Below are positions 1-12,238 of a DNA stretch of 64,000 nucleotides, in pieces. The notes beneath the pieces were generated by a model. That model was not told the origin of the DNA. It saw only the letters and a program-made list of their open reading frames with translations, and did no database searches. The position numbers and the translations under genes were made by a program. The DNA comes from Dioscorea cayenensis subsp. rotundata (lineage: Eukaryota; Streptophyta; Magnoliopsida; Dioscoreales; Dioscoreaceae), in assembly GCF_009730915.1 (NCBI RefSeq), contig NC_052474.1, positions 6,979,501-7,043,500 on the forward strand, given 5' to 3'. Positions within the stretch are counted from its first letter, which is position 1. The number at the start of each line of letters is the position of its first letter.

Positions 1-171
1 TATCTTGAAGAGAGAATAATTCTTAGATATAGAATATGAATACATGAGCAATAGAAAGAAATTGGAGCAAACAGGGAAGATAAAAAATATATAGCCAATT
101 TGTTAGAGGATTAAAAATACATGGGGACAAAAGAAATTACCAACAAAACAACTTGATACTTACAAGCTTAC

Positions 172-1976
172 CAAGTTAGCCAGAAGACTAATCTGATCAC
201 TAATATAGCCTTTCAACCCTTGACTAGCAAGATCCCTGTCACAATCAAAGAAAGATTTCAAGAGACTAAATGATTAAAACTGCCAATTCATGTAACGCAA
301 TCACGCACCATATGAACTATTATCTGAAACAGACACTCTAACAATACAATTGAAGTAATAATTGAGAATATGATCCTTATTAAACTGGTTAGAGCATTAC
401 GTTGAACTAATCATACAACTTAAATATGGCCACTACACTTGATCTACAACTAAAAATTGCAGACAAGTTACTATCTTTCTACTGTAGTGACATGCTTCTA
501 CCAAAAAAATTTCTAACTTGACAGTAGATGAAGTATGATACTCACAGTTGTGTAACAACAAGGCTTAAGCGGTCCTCGCTGTGATGACAGGTAACCCCCT
601 CCCAAGCATCCCAAGTCGAAGGAGCACAAGGGTCCCCATTCCAACCCATCCTGTCTGGTATTCTCAATGATTCTTTCAATGCTCTCATAGCGGCCACTGC
701 TCATCATCGATAACTAATTCCATAAGCAACTGTGGCAATCTATTTCCCTGTATGTTTTTTTAAAAGAAAAAAAGGAGGTTTTTGAATACCTTGTCTTGGA
801 ACAGTAGAAAGATCAAGTGGAACCATGGCATAGTTTTCCAGTCCGCTCATTATTGGCTTCCCAATTACTGGAACAAGCTTCACACTGAGTGGCGTGCTTG
901 TGAGGTTCTCAGCCACGTAATGCCATTTGAACGCTGTGAATCCTCCAACCTCCTTGAATATATCGATTCTGGTCACATTCTTCTCGTTAATCACAACGTC
1001 GAACACCCTGCGGCCAGCGGCGTTGACCCCGGAGTCTATCTCAGCGAAGTGAAACCAGAGCATGTAGTCAAGCCTCGTGTCAACCGGGAGGAGATACTCG
1101 AGCGCCGCATTGGCAGAGATGGTTGTAATGGCCGTCTGGTAAAGCCAAGGAGGGAAGTAATTGGGGGCCTGGTTGGTGCCGAACACTCGCCGGCCACCAG
1201 CAGACAATGCCTTTATCTTAACATTAGGTTCTCGGAACTCAACATCCGATTGCCAGACGCGCCAGAAGCGGTCAGTGTCGTTGGTGAAGCCGGGACCGAA
1301 GAGTTCGGAGCCGCAAGAGAAGCGGCCATAGTTGACGAGAATAAGATCAAGGCCAGTAGTAGTAGAGTCATAGGAGAGAAGATCAACCTGAGCGATCTCA
1401 AGAGAGGCAATAACCGGTGGATCCGTAGCGATTGAGTAGAAGCAAACATCAGCGAGACCATCAACAACATGCACGAAGAGATCCGAGTAGGCGCCAGTGC
1501 GAGGTAAAGGATCCGGCCAAGGGGACCGCCAGCTGAAAACGAGAGTACCCTCGACGGAGACGTCAAAGCTAGGGGGATGAACCTTGCTATCGTAGTTGTC
1601 GTAGATGGTGAAGGTGCGGATGTAGTAGCGGCCAGGGGGAACAGGGACAGAGTAGCAGTTCTTCTTACCGGAGGAGACGGACGGGAAGAAGCGGAGAGTG
1701 CGCTCTTGCGGCTGCGAAAAGCGTTGTGGCTCAGCAACCAGTCCCTGAGACCCAGCGGAGTAGAAGCGGTCGGCAATCCATGGCCGGCCGAACTCACCAG
1801 TGAAGTTAGCAGTGCCGCCGCAGTCTATAGAGTAGGAAACACCTGCAAACCAAGCCAAACACTAGTTGTTAGCTTCTACTCGAAATGCACTTAAGGTGTT
1901 CGATGAAAGTACCGTATGGTTCGGAGAGCGCGGAGGCGAGGAGAACCGGGAGCGAGAGGAGGAAGACGAAGAACAT
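172..1976 (-). CDS. Malectin-like/LRR receptor-like protein, RLP4/At1g25570 type (5' part, runs off left edge)
   Basis: Four exons read on the minus strand: 1976-1913, 1842-790, 696-546 and 235-172, separated by GT-AG introns of 70, 93 and 310 bp whose joins keep the frame (about 444 residues visible; the family is about 620). Residues 1-18 (MFFVFLLSLPVLLASALS) form a signal peptide, which decides the start. A malectin-like domain follows from YSIDCGG to about residue 360 and includes LWFHFAEID. The third exon carries the GWNGDPCAP cap that precedes the repeats, and the fourth begins the LRRs with SQGLKGYISDQISLL. The family is predicted to be secreted or membrane-anchored and to bind cell-wall sugars; no ligand can be inferred here. 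The 3' LRR exons lie beyond base 1. The long plus-strand frame at 782-1435 is an antisense shadow. Confidence 0.85.
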
Positions 1977-2467
1977 CGCGCGGTGATCGTTGCGGGCGAG
2001 AGCACCACCGACGAGTAGGGGAAGTAGAGAAGAAGAAGAAGAAGAAGGGAAGGCGAGAATGGCGGAAGGATTGACGCATGAGAGTGGTGCGCTCGTGGTG
2101 GCGCTGGGGGCCAGTGGAAAAAGATAGACAAGATCTAGAGATGTTCTTTCAATCTTGACCGTCCATTTTACATCAAGATTTGTACTTTTGGGTAAAGAAC
2201 GGAAGGGATGAGCTGGTGAGGAGTTGGTTTCTAGTGGGAAAGAGACGTGAGTTGAGTTAATGCAAAAGAAAGGGAAATCTTGAAATTGATGAGAGATTAT
2301 AATAATAAACGGGACTTATTAATTATTATTATTATTATATATTTATTATTAGATAATAAATGGGGTTGTTATTGTGATATAAGGAAACAAAGGGGGAAGT
2401 GACAAAAGTGTATATTTAAATGAGTTTGGGTTTGGGTTGGGGGTGTTTGTCATGAGATTAGGAGAAG
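1977..2467. other. Upstream region of the receptor-like gene
   Basis: Intergenic DNA between the receptor-like start codon and the copia remnant. The first ~150 bases are GA/CT-rich as in a 5' leader; the rest is AT-rich with short ATT runs. I see no further gene. Confidence 0.5.
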
Positions 2468-2882
2468 TGCATAAATAAAAATACAACTTGACCAAAACAA
2501 TAGCTAAAACAAAGTTTATATTGGAAAACAAAAGTAATATTCTGTAGCTTTTGCTCGACTCTCATATCTTGAGCTAGGAGAAGCCAAATCACAAACCGCT
2601 CCCGTAGAAATCAAGCTCGCAAGTCCCGAACGCTGCCCACCAAATTTTAGCTCAATCGACATCGCTTGACCCTCCAAACACCAAATTTTGAATTTGCTCG
2701 CCCCGCCAAATCCGAACCCTCGCAAAAATCTACTGCTTTTTATCTCTTGAGCGGCTATCACCCCAAATTTTTTTCACTCTCTTAACCCTAATATGATGGA
2801 AAACACTTAATAAAGTGAACCCTAATGGGCTTGGACCATTTGGGCTTTTTCTCCACATAGGAGCAGAGCCCAATACCCAACA
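2468..2882 (-). repeat. 3' LTR of the copia element (truncated)
   Basis: Matches 7181-7486 in the same orientation from GCATAAATAAAAATACAACT onward, with many 1-3 base indels. The inner edge reads TGTTGGGTATTGGGC on the minus strand, a normal LTR 5' start. The first ~225 bases of the other LTR (6955-7180) have no counterpart left of 2468, so this LTR is truncated at its outer end. Confidence 0.75.
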
Positions 2883-2895
2883 TATCTCCCCTCAC
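2883..2895 (-). other. Polypurine tract of the copia element
   Basis: On the minus strand GTGAGGGGAGATA lies directly before the TG of the 3' LTR. This is the position and composition expected of the plus-strand priming site of an LTR retroelement. Confidence 0.6.
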
Positions 2896-3972
2896 GACTA
2901 TGTGGAGGCGACCGCCATCCCTACGATCATACGTCAGAACCTCAAACTTGCCTCTTGGCAAAGTCTTTTGTCAACATGTCGACACCATTGTCATCCGTAT
3001 GAACTTTAGCCAACTCCAACAACTTCGCGATCCAATGCATCTCGTATCCAATGATACCTCACATCAATGTGTTTTGAGTTGGAATGAAAGGTTTGATTCT
3101 TGGCAAGATAAACCGCACTCGACTATCACAATATAAGACGCACTCTCTTGTGTATAGCCAAGTTCAAGCAAGAACTTTTAAGCCAAAGCAATTCGCGTGC
3201 TCTCGTGATGGCAATGAACTCCCCGCCTCGCCATGGACAACTGCAACACACTTTTGCAATCTAGATCGCCAGCCACAACTCCCCCGCAAACTTGATCAAA
3301 TACCCAAGTGGACTTTCTAGAATCAACGCTCACACCATATCGAATCAGATAACCGACAAGCACAAGCTTCTCACCACCAAAACAAAGATTCAAGTCCGAA
3401 GTTCCCTTTAAGATACCCTCATAATCCATTTCACTACATTCCAATGCTCTCACCGGATTTGAGAGAAATCGCTAACATTGCTAACAAAGATAAGCAATGT
3501 CGGTCTAGTACACACCATGGCATACATTAAACTCCCAACAGCTAGATGCATAAGGAACACCTTCCATGTCAACCTTCTCGGTCTCGACCAAGGACTCGAC
3601 TAACACTCGCTTTGAAATGTGCAGCTAGAGGAGTGCTTGCATGCACTTAGACGCTCCCATGTCGAACCCTCTCCAAAGACCTTCTCAATATACTTCTTTT
3701 GAGACATCCAAAGCTTCTTCTCTTTTCTATCACGCACAATACTAATACCCAATATCTGCTTTGTTGATCCCAAATCTTCATAGCAAATGAGTCGTCGAGT
3801 CGCTTTCTTTTAACCTATCAATTTTAGAAAAATCTTTCCCAACAATAAGTATGTCATCAACATACAATAGCAAGATAATAAAAATCACCATCAAAGAAAC
3901 TTGCTCACAAAGACACAATGATCAAAAGTAGTCTTTTTATAGCCTTGCTCAATCATAACCGATTCAAACTTC

Positions 3973-4194
3973 TTATACCATTGTCGCGGAGCTTGTTTCA
4001 AACCATACAAACTCTTTTTTCAATGCACACACATGATTTTCTTTACCTTGCACCCTGAAACCCTCAGGTTGTTCCATATAAATTTCCTCCTCCAAATTAC
4101 CATGGAGGAATGCAATTTTGACATCCATTTGCTCAACTTCCAAATCAAGAGTTGCAGCTAAACCCAACACAGTTCTAATAGATGTCATTTTCAC
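3973..4194 (-). pseudogene. Reverse transcriptase remnant (copia)
   Basis: A 73-codon frame contains the copia signatures LEVEQMDVKIAFLHG and EEEIYMEQPEGF, which identify the RT palm region. The frame breaks just after the region that would lead to the next conserved block, so this is a decayed copy. Confidence 0.8.
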
Positions 4195-6069
4195 AACAAA
4201 GTGAGAAAAATCTCATCAAAGTCGATCCCCTTTCTTTGACTAAAACCTTTCACCACCAATCTAGCTTTATATCTAGGAGATGCTGAATTTCCTTCATATT
4301 TCACCCTCAGAAATCCATCTATTCTTTAAGGCTCTTTTGCCTTTTAGGCAACTCTGACTATATCAAATGTATGATTGTCATCTAAGGATTTCATTTTTAT
4401 CTTCCATCGCATGTAATCCATTTCGCTTTTTCTTCACTTTCTATGGCCTCTTTGTAAATTCTCTCGGGTTCTCCCCCATCACCAAGGTCACATACTCATC
4501 GATGGATATCCGTGGACACATGTCTCTCTCTCGTTAGACCTTCTAAGCGAAACTTGAGGTGGATCTTCGTGTTTACCTTCATGTTGCTTTCAGGTTGTAT
4601 CTCAGCACATCCATTCTTGGAACATCTAATTCATCTCCAAGTTGTTGATCATCATTCTGAACATCAATATCAACTGTCTCTAGATTTGGTGTAACATGAA
4701 TTGGCTATGCATTTATTAACTCATAAGTCTTCAAGGGATCTTTCTGCCCCACCTTATCAATGTCATCAAGCATTTGGTTTTCCATGAATACCACATCACG
4801 GCTTCTAACCAGCTTTTTCTTCATCGGATCATCATGCCTATACCCAAACTCATCATTATGACCATAGCCTCATGAAGATACAATCGCCTAGTCTTCTCAT
4901 CAAGCTTAGACCTCTCATCTTTTGAATATGAACAAATGCTTTGCAACCAAAAGCTCTTAAGTGGTCATAGGAAACATCCTTTCCAAACCATACTTTATCT
5001 GGCACATCACCTTTCAAGGCCACAACAGACTAAGATCGATCACATGTGTCGCCGCACACAACGCCTCACCCCAAAACATTTGAGGTAACTTTGCTTCTGA
5101 AAGCATGCATCTAACTCTTTTCCATCAATGTTCTGCTCATTCTCTCGCTGCACCATTAACCCGAGGAGTTTTTGGGAGGTGTCTTCTCGTGTCCGATTCC
5201 ATGTTGTCATGCAGATGCATCAAAAGATCCACAATACTCACCACCGTTATCACTCCCGATACATTCGAGCTTCTTACCGATCGTCTTTCAACCAAGGCAT
5301 GGTATTTCCTCAATTTTTTTCAAGCACCGATCTTTGGTCTTCAAAGCATAGACCCAAAAGTTTCTGGAATGATCATCAATGAATGTCGAAAGATAAGGCA
5401 CCACCATAAGATTTTTACCTTTAAAGGTCCACAAACATCCGAATGTACTAACTCAAGCAACTCGACTTCCTTGAAGAGGGATGCTTCTTAAAGGATACCC
5501 TGTTTTGTTTTCTTGCCATACAGGTGAGAACATCTCTCTAACTCGCATTCTTCAATCCTCGAAGCACATAGCCAAGCTAGACAATCCTTTTTCACTAATA
5601 CGACCAAGTCTTCTGCGCCATAAGTAAGATGCCTCCATATCTCATCGCATTCACATCATCACTAGGAACAATACGTTTCAACCAATACAACTTAGAATCT
5701 TTATTTCCACGGGCTACAACCATGTTTCCTTTGGTAAGTTTCCATTTTTCACCACCAAAGCAGTTTGTCATATCCAGTCATCATCAAGTCTCCCCTAACT
5801 GAAAATAAGATTCAGTAACATCGTGAGACATACCTTACATCTTTTTAGAAGTAGCTTCATACCCATGGTAGTTTTGCGACACACATCTCCAATACCACCA
5901 CCTTTGCAATGCCACTCGTTACCCATCTTCAATGAGCCAAAATCTCCAGATTGAAAGATGTGAAGAATTTCTTCCTTAGGCCACACTGCAAAGTAGCACC
6001 ACTATCCACAACCCGACTAACTCATCGGGATACAATGTTGATTATATCAGTCTCATAGTAAAGACCAAA

Positions 6070-6288
6070 TCATCGAGAGCAGCAGATCATGTAATCACCA
6101 TCTTGATCCTTCTTCTCCCGCTTGCTCTTTCCCTTGTTTTTCTCGCTCCATTTGAAACAATTCCTTTTTATATGCCCCATTTTGTGACAATAATGGCACT
6201 CAACATCCTTAGTATCCCGACTTGGACTTGCTTCAGCTTTTATCTCTACCTTTCTGATTTCTATGAAGATTTCTCCCCCGATCTTCAT
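6070..6288 (-). pseudogene. Gag zinc knuckle remnant (copia)
   Basis: Contains CHYCHKMGHIKRNC, a CCHC nucleic-acid-binding knuckle of retroelement Gag, followed by a lysine-rich tail. The Gag N-terminus lies further upstream on the minus strand (about 6894-6500) in other frames, so Gag is frameshifted. Confidence 0.75.
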
Positions 6289-6933
6289 GAAGCAGAACCT
6301 CTGGTTGAGAAGAAGAACCTTGAGCCTTCTTTCTCATTTCCTCATTAAGAGTACTACTCTTTAACCGACTCTAGAGACACCACACCACCCGAGCGTAATT
6401 TATTATTGAGACCCGAAATGTCTCCCATGTATCCGTAGTGTGTTCAATGACTAAAGTCCAAGAATTTCATCCTCAAATTTAATACTCATCCCCGACAACG
6501 GATCAAGAAGCCTCGAAAACACATTCAAGTGATCTCGATATGGAAGTTCCCTCTTTATATCTCAAATTCATCATGGAATTCAACAAATACAAACTTGTTT
6601 GTTTCCCGACTTCGAAAGCATACAAAGACTCAATCTTCTCCCCACAATTTTTGGCTTCAATCTCATTAGCAATATGATTAGTAAACATTATCATCAACAT
6701 ATCGCCGAATAAACCCACAAACTTGTTGATGCAAATGCCCATTCTTCATCAGATTTTGAATCTGGCTTCTTCGCAGCAAACACAGGTAAGTGCATATTTT
6801 TGACAAACAACAAATCTTTCATTTTCCCTTTCCAAAGATGATAATTGCTTCCATTCAAACTAATCATCCCTGCTTTGTATTTGGCTCCACTCATTCAAGC
6901 AATAAAACCACCATGATCACAAAGATTGAGAAC

Positions 6934-6949
6934 CCTGCCTGCGATACCA
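6934..6949 (-). other. Primer-binding site of the copia element
   Basis: On the minus strand TGGTATCGCAGGCAGG lies a few bases inside the LTR end near 6955. The TGGTATC start is typical of initiator-tRNA-Met primer sites in plant copia elements. Confidence 0.6.
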
Positions 6950-6954
6950 CTCGA

Positions 6955-7486
6955 TGGAATTAAGCAACAATCTCAATAGATTGTAAACAAATAAACAATC
7001 TCCAAGCTTGCTAGATGAAGGAGAAAGCAACCTAACAAAGCACTCAAAATCAGTAATCACACAAAGACACCAAATTTTACGTGAAAAACCCTTAAATCAA
7101 GCGTGAAAACCACGGGTCAATCTTGACCAATCCAAGCTCCACTATGATCAAATTCGGGTACAAGAGAGTCTCAAGAACGAGCATAAATAAAAATACAACT
7201 TGACCAAAAACAAGAGCTAAAACAAGCTATATTGGAAACAAAAAGCAATATTCTCGTAGCTTCCTGCTCCGACTCATATCTTGAGCTAGAGAAGCCAAAT
7301 CACAAACCGTCTGGTGGAAATCAAGCTCGCAAGTCCCTAACGTGCGCCACCAAATTTTAGTCAACGACATCGCTTCGACCCTCCAAACACCAGCTGAATT
7401 TGCCGCCTCCTGCACAACCAACCTCAGCGAAAACTCGCTGCTATCTCTAGCGTGCTATCACCCCTGCATTTTTTCACTCTCTTAAC
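6955..7486 (-). repeat. 5' LTR of the copia element (runs into gap)
   Basis: Begins (plus sense) with TGGAATTAAGC next to the primer-binding site. It shares 7181-7486 with the left LTR, and by comparison about 90 more bases should lie in the gap. The inferred full LTR is about 620 bp. Confidence 0.65.
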
Positions 7487-8486
7487 NNNNNNNNNNNNNN
7501 NNNNNNNNNNNNNNNNNNNNNNNNNNNNNNNNNNNNNNNNNNNNNNNNNNNNNNNNNNNNNNNNNNNNNNNNNNNNNNNNNNNNNNNNNNNNNNNNNNNN
7601 NNNNNNNNNNNNNNNNNNNNNNNNNNNNNNNNNNNNNNNNNNNNNNNNNNNNNNNNNNNNNNNNNNNNNNNNNNNNNNNNNNNNNNNNNNNNNNNNNNNN
7701 NNNNNNNNNNNNNNNNNNNNNNNNNNNNNNNNNNNNNNNNNNNNNNNNNNNNNNNNNNNNNNNNNNNNNNNNNNNNNNNNNNNNNNNNNNNNNNNNNNNN
7801 NNNNNNNNNNNNNNNNNNNNNNNNNNNNNNNNNNNNNNNNNNNNNNNNNNNNNNNNNNNNNNNNNNNNNNNNNNNNNNNNNNNNNNNNNNNNNNNNNNNN
7901 NNNNNNNNNNNNNNNNNNNNNNNNNNNNNNNNNNNNNNNNNNNNNNNNNNNNNNNNNNNNNNNNNNNNNNNNNNNNNNNNNNNNNNNNNNNNNNNNNNNN
8001 NNNNNNNNNNNNNNNNNNNNNNNNNNNNNNNNNNNNNNNNNNNNNNNNNNNNNNNNNNNNNNNNNNNNNNNNNNNNNNNNNNNNNNNNNNNNNNNNNNNN
8101 NNNNNNNNNNNNNNNNNNNNNNNNNNNNNNNNNNNNNNNNNNNNNNNNNNNNNNNNNNNNNNNNNNNNNNNNNNNNNNNNNNNNNNNNNNNNNNNNNNNN
8201 NNNNNNNNNNNNNNNNNNNNNNNNNNNNNNNNNNNNNNNNNNNNNNNNNNNNNNNNNNNNNNNNNNNNNNNNNNNNNNNNNNNNNNNNNNNNNNNNNNNN
8301 NNNNNNNNNNNNNNNNNNNNNNNNNNNNNNNNNNNNNNNNNNNNNNNNNNNNNNNNNNNNNNNNNNNNNNNNNNNNNNNNNNNNNNNNNNNNNNNNNNNN
8401 NNNNNNNNNNNNNNNNNNNNNNNNNNNNNNNNNNNNNNNNNNNNNNNNNNNNNNNNNNNNNNNNNNNNNNNNNNNNNNNNNNNNNN
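7487..8486. other. Assembly gap (1000 N)
   Basis: Exactly 1000 unresolved bases, so probably a placeholder of arbitrary length. It interrupts the end of the copia LTR and precedes the symplekin-like fragment. Confidence 0.99.
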
Positions 8487-8755
8487 ATCGCTCCAGACAG
8501 GTAATCTGAGACTTCTTTTCAGCCCCTCGTAACACACATTTCGAAGTGGGAGTTTCTGAATGGACTCACCATAGTATCCAACTTGAAGGCTGCTCCTCAA
8601 CTCCCCACTCATGTTCAACATCAAACGCCTTGTTCTTTGGGTTTTGTTCTATGGAAGTTTAGGAAATTTTTGTTTTTATTTTGCCTTTTGTTATTAAATA
8701 ACCATAACTTCCATTTTGTTACATATTCAAATGCTTCACTCTCTCACTTTTATAG
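8487..8755. other. Gap-flanking sequence of unknown identity
   Basis: About 140 bases after the gap have higher GC and an open minus-strand frame of about 45 codons starting MMLNMSGELRSSL. I do not recognise it, and it does not match the symplekin reading further right. It may be a short exon of an unrelated gene or an unrecognised repeat. Confidence 0.3.
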
Positions 8756-11604
8756 AAGCCAAGCCCTTCACAACCTGTGTTTGATTTATATTCGATCACC
8801 AAAAGCTGTTAAGCAGGTGCAGTAGGAAACTTATTAATGTTATTTATATTTCTGTGTATGTAGCAGCCCCTGTCTCAACTAATTATTTTTGTAAGTTCGG
8901 TCCATCGCCATCTCCCAGCTCTGTGAGAAACTCTCGACCTTCATATTCTGGAGCTTCCACATTGCTTTCAACCACCTCGAGGGAAGTGAAGATCTCATCA
9001 TGCTGGCACGCATGTTAATTCATTTTATGCTGTACTTTCATTATCATGGACTCGAATGTACTTCAATCAGCCCTGACAATGGCTAATAGCCCTCTGAAGG
9101 TTTCAGATTATTTTGAACCGAGAACGTGACCTCTGCTGTTGATCTAGTTGTTGCTGTTAAGCATTTGTATGAGATCTAAACTAAAGGTCGTGAACTCTTA
9201 TTACCCTTGATTAGTTTACCTGTTCATTACAATTTATTTAATAGCTGTTACTGGTCATTACCTGCTGCTACATTTTTCATACCTCTGTTAATGGTGTCTT
9301 TTTCTCTCCATACAGGATGCTTATTCTGATCCCACGCTCTTCTTTTTCTAAAGATGAGTATTTTCATTCATCTAAACTATAGAATTTTATTCATGTTCTT
9401 CTAATGTTTGCCTTTTTCTTCTAATGTCTTCAATTGAATGCCAGAAAGTTTTGAGGTTCTGTGGATTTGCATTTGTTTTTTTGTATCAATTCAATAAATA
9501 GCAAAATCCATTCATCATTAAATCACAAAATAGAAATAACATAAAATTTTTAGATAATGATATTTGAATTGCTCCCTATTTTGTGTAATGAGCAAACAAT
9601 CTGATCTTAAATGTAATGATCATGTCCATGAATCCTGTAGTAAGATAGTGAATTGTGAAGGAAGAAAAAAATATTGGAGTATAATGCTACAATCCTCCAT
9701 TGAATCCAGTCAAATCCGTAATTTGAGTTTAATAACCAGCAGGTCCAAATCATAACCAATACAACTTTTGTTCATCTCTCAGGTTTAGATCTGAGCCTAA
9801 AACAAAAATTCAAAAAGTATGGGCTGTTAAATGCCTGTCCAATGACAGGTCAGGTTGTCGAATAGAAAGCCTTGCAGACTTGGTTTGAGTTTTGGCTTAG
9901 ATTGTTAATTAGTTGGCATGAACTTGTTCTTTGAACTCCGACTTATTTTTGTTTATTTTTATTATTATTATTATTTTGGAAACTATCAATAGCATTTTAC
10001 TAGTGTTTTCTTCCTTAGAACAACTCTGATGCTTATGAGTTACATCTAGTACCAGTGATTCTATCCTTCAGACAACATATTCATCTTTACTGGCCAAGTG
10101 ACATACATGGAGCTTTCCAAGCACAAGAATAAATTTTGGCAGTCTTTTGAGGTTTTATCTGTATTTTGTCACTTGGCCTATCAGGTTTTGTGATTGAAAC
10201 AATAAAGATGGCCTCGTAATTCTCTTGGTTTAACATATAATGGCAGAAGGCTGGCTGGTTGTTCCTTCACTTTCTTCCATATTTTCACTGAATTTCCAAC
10301 CTAGTCACATTTTGTGAGCTAGTGTTTTATCTGGTCTCTCTCTTTATTGAACAATTTCCTATATGGACGTGAATGCCTCAAACTTTGGACCTGTGGTATG
10401 TCATCCCATTCTATGTACTTCAATGGTCAACGAGTGCATCTTGAAATTTTAGGATCTCACCACTGCATGACCAACTCATCATTTGGGTCATGGCATATAT
10501 AAACTAAAGATGAGGAGATATTGTATGTTTGGCCTCTTTTTAAGATTGTCTTTGTTTCTAGTCTAATCTGAATGTCTTGGTGCTCATATTTAGAACTGGT
10601 CATGCTCAATGTTAGAGTGTAATTATGTTGATAACATTGTGCGTGGCAACAAACACGTAGGACGGAGTAATAGGGATTACCAGTGTAGTGTGCTCTGTAA
10701 GCCAGTTATTGTTTATATTACATTGCTGCAATCATTTGTGAGATTGTACTTTCATCTGCTCCTAAGATTTGTAAGTTTTTCAGTTTAAATCTTATACTTG
10801 GAAATTTTTATTCTATCTGATCGTTTCTGTTGTATTATTTGTTCAGACCTCTGGCTTTAGCCGGCAAGGGATGTCATTAAAATATTTTTGCTTATTGTTT
10901 TCAGACATGCTATCTAATTTCATCAGGTTTTGCCTATATTTCCACAACTGGCTGGCCTTCCTTTGGAAAAGAAAATTCCAGATGGCGCTTGCGTATTTTG
11001 CAGGTATAATGTTTTTCCAGCTCTAGGAGATAACTTTTGATGGTTTTACCCCTCCGTGGTATATCAATTGCATACCTACACTTGTGTTCTACTGCCAATG
11101 CTGTATGCATACCAAACTGCCAAATATTCTCTCAGGGGTTCAGCCACACAGGCCCAGCATTGACACCCGTGGAAGTTCTGGTTGCAATCATGGCATGTTC
11201 CCTGAGAAGGATGGATTGCACTTAAGCAGGCAAGATAATGTTTTTAATGAATTAAATTTCTTTCTGCTGTTACACGGGTTAGACTTTAACACTGTGAAAT
11301 GTTCAGATAACTGATGCTTGCACGGCTGTTTCGAGCAACGCTTTACAGCTCTGAAGCTTACCTAAGTCTAGCAGCAAACCTTGAACCGTATGGTAGAGAT
11401 CGTACAATTTCACTCATGAATTCAAGATAATTGAACTTTTGTAACTTGATGATATGTGTACCTTTCTAGGTGGAGCAAGTGCCTCTTCCTCTCCCTCTTT
11501 ATGAGAACAATAATTCAAGCTATTGATGCTTTCCCTAATCTGGTATTTCTTCCTTTCAAAATATGTTCTCTGTTTAGTTTGGTTATAAAAATGCTCTTGG
11601 TAAC

Positions 11605-12172
11605 AGCATAACAATTATTGTTTGTTAACAATTATTTTGGTAGCATACATGAAATTTTAAATCAACAAAAGCATTCTCTTACTTGTTAATTTTTGTAATT
11701 CATTTTCAAAGAAAAGCTATTATGCCATGTCTAATTGGTTTTTTTTTTAAATCATCATTTTCCATGGCATTAAAGATCTGTTCTACGCCAGTTAATGTAT
11801 CTCCATTAGGGCAATTCAGTCTATAGTGAATAAGGTTTTGGTTGATTTAATGTGAGCTGCATCTATGCTGGTGATTCTAAAGGTAAATTACAAGAATGAT
11901 TTGTATTAACAATAATTGTTTGTTAACGATTATCTAGTGGCTTACATGAAATGTTAAATCAACAAAAGTGTTCTCTATCTTGTGCACTAGTTGTAATTCA
12001 TGTCAAAGAAAAGATATTATGCAATTTTAATGGTTTTCTTTGAAATCATCATTTTCCACAACATTATTATTGGTCCCCCATCAGTTGTCACTGTTGGGGA
12101 CCTCAAGTCTAGTGAATTAGGCTTTTATTCATTGAATGTCAACTGCATCTATGCTTGTGCTTCCTGCGGCAT
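11605..12172. repeat. Tandem duplication in an intron of the symplekin-like locus
   Basis: 11605-11885 and 11908-12172 are two diverged copies in the same orientation. They share AACAAT..TTGTTTGTTAAC, AAATCAACAAAAG, CAAAGAAAAG.TATTATGC, AAATCATCATTTTCCA and GCATCTATGCT in the same order. Confidence 0.7.
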
Positions 12173-12204
12173 GTTACATAGAATTATTTGTATTAACACT
12201 CATG

Positions 12205-12237
12205 GTGTGTGTGTGTGTGTATATAGACACACACACA
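12205..12237. repeat. Self-complementary (TG)n-TATA-(CA)n microsatellite
   Basis: A TG run, then ATATAG, then an ACAC run. The two arms can pair as a hairpin. It directly abuts the hAT-like element starting at 12239. Confidence 0.85.
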
Positions 12238-12238
12238 T

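Larger units (their letters stand above)
2468..7486 (-). mobile_element. Degenerate Ty1-copia (TNT1-like) LTR retrotransposon
   Basis: Reading on the minus strand the order is 5' LTR, primer-binding site, Gag, protease/integrase remnants, reverse transcriptase, RNase H, polypurine tract, 3' LTR, which is the copia order. Recognisable pieces are a Gag start (about 6894-6694), a CCHC zinc knuckle (C-X2-C-X4-H-X4-C, within 6288-6070), a reverse-transcriptase block (4194-3973) and an RNase H-like stretch (about 3560-3180). Frames change every few hundred bases, so no protein is intact. Host sequence replaces the outer ~225 bases of the left LTR, and the right LTR disappears into the N gap. No target duplication can be tested. 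Confidence 0.85.

Noticed and set aside
782..1435. 217-codon plus-strand frame
   Set aside because: It is antisense to the malectin-like exon, whose minus-strand reading has a family match, signal peptide and splice sites.
7487..8486. Long open frames on both strands over 7452-8624
   Set aside because: They consist almost wholly of the 1000 N run and mean nothing.
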